Positions 60,669 to 64,000 of a stretch of DNA of 64,000 bases are shown here, in pieces; position 1 is the first letter of the stretch; each line of letters opens with the position of its first letter. The DNA comes from Protaetiibacter larvae (lineage in GTDB: Bacteria > Actinomycetota > Actinomycetes > Actinomycetales > Microbacteriaceae): NCBI RefSeq assembly GCF_008365275.1, contig NZ_CP043504.1, positions 434,001 through 498,000 of the forward strand. The letters run 5' to 3'. A model generated the notes under the pieces. That model was not told where the DNA came from and did not search any database. It saw nothing but the letters and a program-made list of their open reading frames with translations. A program made the translations under genes and the position numbers.

Positions 60669-60704
60669 AGCCTAGTTCGCGCGACTTAGGTATGCCTCAC
60701 CACG
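60669..60704 (-). promoter_or_regulatory. lplA operon promoter with a putative DtxR/IdeR iron box
   Basis: -10 TAGGCT (minus strand, 60669-60674), 6 nt before the GTG. TTAGGTATGCCTCACC (from 60686) resembles the actinobacterial iron box TTAGGTTAGSCTAACCTAA, matching 13 of 19 positions, and covers the expected -35. Its first three bases are also the stop codon of the upstream hydrolase gene. Confidence 0.55.
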
Positions 60705-61552
60705 TGCGCGTCGAGCCAGGCGATCACGTCGGCCCGCACCTCGGTCTGGTTCGTCTCGTTGAGGGTCTCGTGGCGCGCCCCCGGGTACACCGTCAGGGTC
60801 ACATCCGAGAGCCCCCCGCGGGTGCGATACGCCGTCGCGAGCCGTTCGACGCTCTTCGGTCCGCCGAGCGGGTCCTCTTCGCCGATCATGATGAGCATCG
60901 GCAGGTCGCGGGCGAGCTTCTTCGGCGTCCCGAGCAGCCGGAGCGTGTCGGCGAGGCCGAAAAGCGCGAGCACCTTGGCGTCGAAGGTGAGCGGATCGGC
61001 GGCGAACGCGGCCCACACCGCGGGGTCGCGACTGAGCCACTCGTGCCCTGTGCCGCCGGGCTTCGCGTGCCGCGCGTTGAGGTCGCCCCCGTTCATGTGC
61101 AGGAGAGTGCGGTACGCGGTGCCCGAGAGCACGACGGCGTCGTAGCGATCGGCGTGCCGCGCGATGATGTCCTGCGCGAAGAGCGAGCCGAGACTGTGTC
61201 CGAAGAGCGTGAGCGGGACGCCGGGGTTCTCGGCGCGGATGAGCTCGCTCAACTGCTCGATCGCCGCGATCGTGGCGCGCACCCCGCCCGGCCCCAGCCT
61301 GCCGAGCCGGGAGTGGTCTCCACCCCACTGCCCGAGTCCGGTGGCGCCGTGGCCGCGGTGGTCGTCCGCGTAGACGGTGTACCCGGCGGCCGCGAGCGCC
61401 TGCGCGAAGAGCTCGTAGCGCGTCGCGTACTCGCCCACCCCGTGCAGCAGCTGCAGCACGCCCCGCGGTGTCGGCGCCTGCCAGCGGTAGTAGTGGATCG
61501 TCACGCCCTCCGCGTCGACATAGCTGTGCGCGGTGCGCGCGATCTCACCCAT
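60686..61552 (-). CDS. monoacylglycerol-lipase-like alpha/beta hydrolase
   Basis: 288 residues. Nucleophile elbow TLFGHSLGSLFAQ, Asp in IGEEDPLGG and His in GARHETLNE complete the triad, and the HGVGEYATRYELFAQAL oxyanion region is typical of the MGLL/lysophospholipase (Hydrolase_4) group. The ATG at 61552 follows GAGGAGG. Its TAA stop lies inside the putative iron box. Confidence 0.9.
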   Translation of the reverse strand: MGEIARTAHSYVDAEGVTIHYYRWQAPTPRGVLQLLHGVGEYATRYELFAQALAAAGYTVYADDHRGHGATGLGQWGGDHSRLGRLGPGGVRATIAAIEQLSELIRAENPGVPLTLFGHSLGSLFAQDIIARHADRYDAVVLSGTAYRTLLHMNGGDLNARHAKPGGTGHEWLSRDPAVWAAFAADPLTFDAKVLALFGLADTLRLLGTPKKLARDLPMLIMIGEEDPLGGPKSVERLATAYRTRGGLSDVTLTVYPGARHETLNETNQTEVRADVIAWLDAHVVRHT

Positions 61553-61610
61553 CCGACCTCCTCGTCGTCCCCGAGCGTAACGCCCCTCGGCAGCGCGCGG
61601 CCGGAGGGTA

Positions 61611-61616
61611 CAGAAT
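61611..61616 (+). promoter_or_regulatory. -10 box of the leaderless MFS promoter
   Basis: CAGAAT, then AGAAGG, then the GTG at 61623. The same hexamer at the same spacing precedes the next gene. Confidence 0.5.
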
Positions 61617-61622
61617 AGAAGG

Positions 61623-62942
61623 GTGACTTCAATGTTTCGTTCCTTCGCGGCACGGAACTATCGGATCTGGTTCGCGGGAGCGCTCGTCTCCAACGTGGGC
61701 ACCTGGATGCAGCGCGTCGCCCAGGACTGGCTCGTGCTGGCCGAACTGACCGACAACGACGCGATCGCCGTCGGCGTCGTCATGGCCCTGCAGTTCGGGC
61801 CGCAGTTGCTGCTGCTGCCCGTCACGGGATGGGTCGCCGACCGCTTCGACCGGCGGCGGGTGCTCGCCGTCACCCAGGGCGCGATGCTGCTGCTCGGCCT
61901 GGGCCTCGGCGCGATCACCCTGACCGGCGTCGTCGAGTTGTGGATGGTGTTCGGCTTCGCCCTCGGGCTCGGCGTCGCGGCCGCGTTCGACGCGCCCGCC
62001 CGCCAGGCGTTCGTCGGCGAGCTCGTCGACGACTCGATGCTCGCCAACGCGGTCGCCCTCAACGCGGCCTCGTTCAACGGGGCGCGGCTCATCGGCCCCG
62101 CCGTGGCCGGCGTGCTCGTCGCGGCCGTCGGGTCGGGGTGGGTGTTCCTGATCAACGCCGCGAGCTTCCTCAGCGTGCTCGGGGCGCTCTGGCTGCTGCG
62201 GCCCGCCGAGTTCACCCCCGCCGGGCGGAAGGCGCGCGGGCGCGGGCAGATGCGGGCCGGGTTCCGGTACGTGCGGCGGCGGCCCGACATCCTGCTCGTG
62301 TTCGCGATGGTGTTCCTCACCGGGACGCTCGGGTACAACTTCCCCATCTACACCGCCACCATGGCGCGCGTCGAGTTCGGGGAGGGACCGCAGGAGTTCG
62401 GCTGGCTGTCCTCGGTGCTCGCGGTGGGATCCGTCGCCGGCGCGCTGCTCGCGGCCCGGCGTGAACGCCCGCGGCTGCGCACCCTCACGCTCGCGAGCGC
62501 CGGCTTCGGCCTCTCGCTCGGCGCCGCCGGGCTCGCACCCGAACCGCTCAGCTTCGGCGCCCTGCTGGCCGTCGTCGGCTTCACGGGCATCACGATGATG
62601 AACACCGCCAACGCCTACGTGCAGACGACGACCGCGCCGTCGATGCGCGGACGCGTGATGGCGCTCTACCTGGCGATCTTCATGGGCGGCACCCCGATCG
62701 GCGCCCCTCTCGTCGGCGCCGTCGCGGATGCCGCGGGCCCGCGCTGGGCGATCGCGGTGGGGGCGGCATCCGGGTTCGTGGCGGCGGCGATCGCCGCCGT
62801 CTACTACCTGCGCACCCGTGGGGTCCGCCTGCACTGGGATCGCGCGGAGCGCTGGCCGCTGCGCCTCTCGACGGGTTCGGCCGCCGATCGCGACACCGCC
62901 ACCCAGGAGATCGCGATCGTGGAGGTCGAGACTCAGCGCTGA
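61623..62942 (+). CDS. MFS transporter (EntS/MFS_3-like)
   Basis: 439 residues, 12 helices. N-terminal SFAARNYRIWFAGALVSNVG and TWMQRVAQDWLV are typical of the MFS_3 exporter group, VADRFDRRRVL is motif A and ARQAFVGELV a further signature. Members export siderophores, macrolides or unknown metabolites. Start GTG at 61623 (leaderless); the ATG at 61632 is the alternative. Confidence 0.88.
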   Translation: MTSMFRSFAARNYRIWFAGALVSNVGTWMQRVAQDWLVLAELTDNDAIAVGVVMALQFGPQLLLLPVTGWVADRFDRRRVLAVTQGAMLLLGLGLGAITLTGVVELWMVFGFALGLGVAAAFDAPARQAFVGELVDDSMLANAVALNAASFNGARLIGPAVAGVLVAAVGSGWVFLINAASFLSVLGALWLLRPAEFTPAGRKARGRGQMRAGFRYVRRRPDILLVFAMVFLTGTLGYNFPIYTATMARVEFGEGPQEFGWLSSVLAVGSVAGALLAARRERPRLRTLTLASAGFGLSLGAAGLAPEPLSFGALLAVVGFTGITMMNTANAYVQTTTAPSMRGRVMALYLAIFMGGTPIGAPLVGAVADAAGPRWAIAVGAASGFVAAAIAAVYYLRTRGVRLHWDRAERWPLRLSTGSAADRDTATQEIAIVEVETQR

Positions 62943-62948
62943 GCTGGG

Positions 62949-62954
62949 CAGAAT
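62949..62954 (+). promoter_or_regulatory. -10 box of the leaderless DUF998-like promoter
   Basis: CAGAAT, then GTGGTC, then the ATG at 62961. Confidence 0.5.
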
Positions 62955-62960
62955 GTGGTC

Positions 62961-64000
62961 ATGACGACACCTGTTCGTACCGTTGCCCTCGTCAGCCGAA
63001 TCGGCGCATCGGCCACCACCGAGTCGCGGGCGACTCTCGTGGGCGCGGGCGCGCTGGTCCTCGGCTTCCTCGCCGGCCTCGTGGCCGTCGCCGGCCGCTC
63101 GCTTCCCATCGCGGGTCCGGGATCGCTCGGCATCGTGACCGCTCTCGTCGCGGCGGTGCTGGCCGCCGCCGCGTTCGTGGTCGGGTACCTGCTGCCCGCG
63201 CCCGGCGCGAAACGACGCACGCATCCCGAGACCTCGGTGTGGCGGCTCGTGGTGAACATCGTGGCGCTCGGCATCGCCCACGCCGCGATCGCGCTGTATC
63301 TGCTGATCGGCATGTCGATCGTGCTCTCCGACGCCTTCATCGGCGCCGAGGTGTACGCCTTCAGCTCCGCTCTCATCATCGGGGTCGCGTCGGCGCTTGC
63401 AGCGTACGCGAGCTTCCTCTCGGCGGCCGGGATGACGACGACGCGCATCGCGACGGTGCTCGCCGTCTATCTCGTGGTCGGGGTGCTGGCGTCGATGCTC
63501 TCGTCATCCGATCCGCACTGGTGGGAGAGCAACATCAGCGCCCTCGGCATCGGCGGCGGCTGGTCGGGGGCCACCTTCAACATCACGCTCATCGTGGCAG
63601 GCGCCCTCATCACCGCGATCGCGGTGTATCTCGCCGCGGAGCTCGCGAGCGGACACCTCGCGCGTGCGGCGACGGACACCGACGAGCGAAAGGAGCAGGG
63701 CCGCGTCAGGCTCTTGCGCGGGGCGCTCCTCGCGCTCGGCGTGTTCCTCGCGCTCGTCGGCGTGTTCCCGGTGGGCTGGGTGGAGTGGGTGCACAACACC
63801 TTCGCGACGGGCATGGTGGTGATCTTCGCCGGTCTCGTGGTGGGCATCCGCTGGATCGTGCCGGGGTTGCCGTTGACCTTCACGATCGCGGGCTACGTGT
63901 TCCTCGCGGTGATCCTGTTCGCGACCGTGCTGTTCTTCGTCGGCATCTACAACCTGACCGCGATGGAGATCGTCGGTTTCGCGCTCATCTTCACCTGGTT
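62961..64000 (+). CDS. DUF998-like polytopic membrane protein (3' end outside window)
   Basis: At least 346 residues, open to the window edge. About nine helices are visible, with a basic loop (PGAKRRTHPETS). Between helices 5 and 6 is SDPHWWESNISALGIGGGWS, and later VEWVHNTFATGMVVIFAG; both resemble DUF998 proteins, where a Trp/Ser/Asn loop precedes the next helix. Function unknown. It starts 18 nt after the MFS stop but has its own leaderless -10 box. Confidence 0.75.
   Translation, partial: MTTPVRTVALVSRIGASATTESRATLVGAGALVLGFLAGLVAVAGRSLPIAGPGSLGIVTALVAAVLAAAAFVVGYLLPAPGAKRRTHPETSVWRLVVNIVALGIAHAAIALYLLIGMSIVLSDAFIGAEVYAFSSALIIGVASALAAYASFLSAAGMTTTRIATVLAVYLVVGVLASMLSSSDPHWWESNISALGIGGGWSGATFNITLIVAGALITAIAVYLAAELASGHLARAATDTDERKEQGRVRLLRGALLALGVFLALVGVFPVGWVEWVHNTFATGMVVIFAGLVVGIRWIVPGLPLTFTIAGYVFLAVILFATVLFFVGIYNLTAMEIVGFALIFTW

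Overview
The window is very GC-rich, densely packed DNA from an actinobacterium, most probably a member of the Microbacteriaceae. The grounds are the codon bias, a DUF222-HNH (13E12-type) gene, a ureCFGD order without ureE, LCP-family wall enzymes, many genes whose start codon lies about 6 nt behind a TANNNT-like -10 box (leaderless transcripts), and short palindromic elements scattered between genes. No rRNA, CRISPR array, prophage or insertion sequence is visible. Genes are packed so tightly that no gene-free stretch exceeds 300 bases.

Layout. 1-3548: 3' part of a urease operon (ureC truncated by the window edge, ureF, ureG, ureD). 3446-6960: zinc-ribbon metallopeptidase, a stand-alone winged-helix regulator preceded by 10-bp phased repeats, and an unknown lipoprotein. 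6971-14502 (minus): a sulfur-scavenging operon with a MetQ/MetN/MetI importer, two SfnB-like flavin oxidoreductases, an aldo/keto reductase and an NtaA/DmoA-type monooxygenase. 14711-19699: alpha/beta hydrolase, membrane-anchored unknown protein, the DUF1980/DUF318 permease pair and an NAD-dependent epimerase. 19733-21446: a DUF222-HNH gene with a LexA-type SOS box, bracketed by palindromic repeats.

21467-34450 is a mannoside catabolic island: BadF-type kinase, GH113-like enzyme, GH2 beta-mannosidase, ABC sugar importer, LacI regulator, GH38 alpha-mannosidase and a GPH symporter. The enzyme set would suit N-glycan or mannan breakdown (inference). 34401-36716: marR plus a DHA2 drug exporter, controlled from a region with three GTTGAC-N4-GTCAAC boxes. 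36738-41116: M43 metalloprotease, alpha/beta hydrolase divergent from a WYL regulator, LysE exporter. 41199-46199: two tRNA-Ser genes, two LCP paralogues, a HAD phosphatase and serS. 46253-50751: lipid kinase, pheA, pgm, and a VanY-like carboxypeptidase.

50824-56812 is a cellobiose (ceb-type) operon: three CebR-type operators, solute-binding protein, two permeases, GH1 beta-glucosidase and a LacI regulator. 56839-57797 holds complex repeats around a small acetyltransferase and a small membrane protein. 57806-60704: lplA with FecCD-type permease and ATPase genes behind a putative DtxR/IdeR iron box. 60686-64000: monoglyceride-lipase-like hydrolase, an MFS exporter and a DUF998-like membrane protein cut by the window edge.
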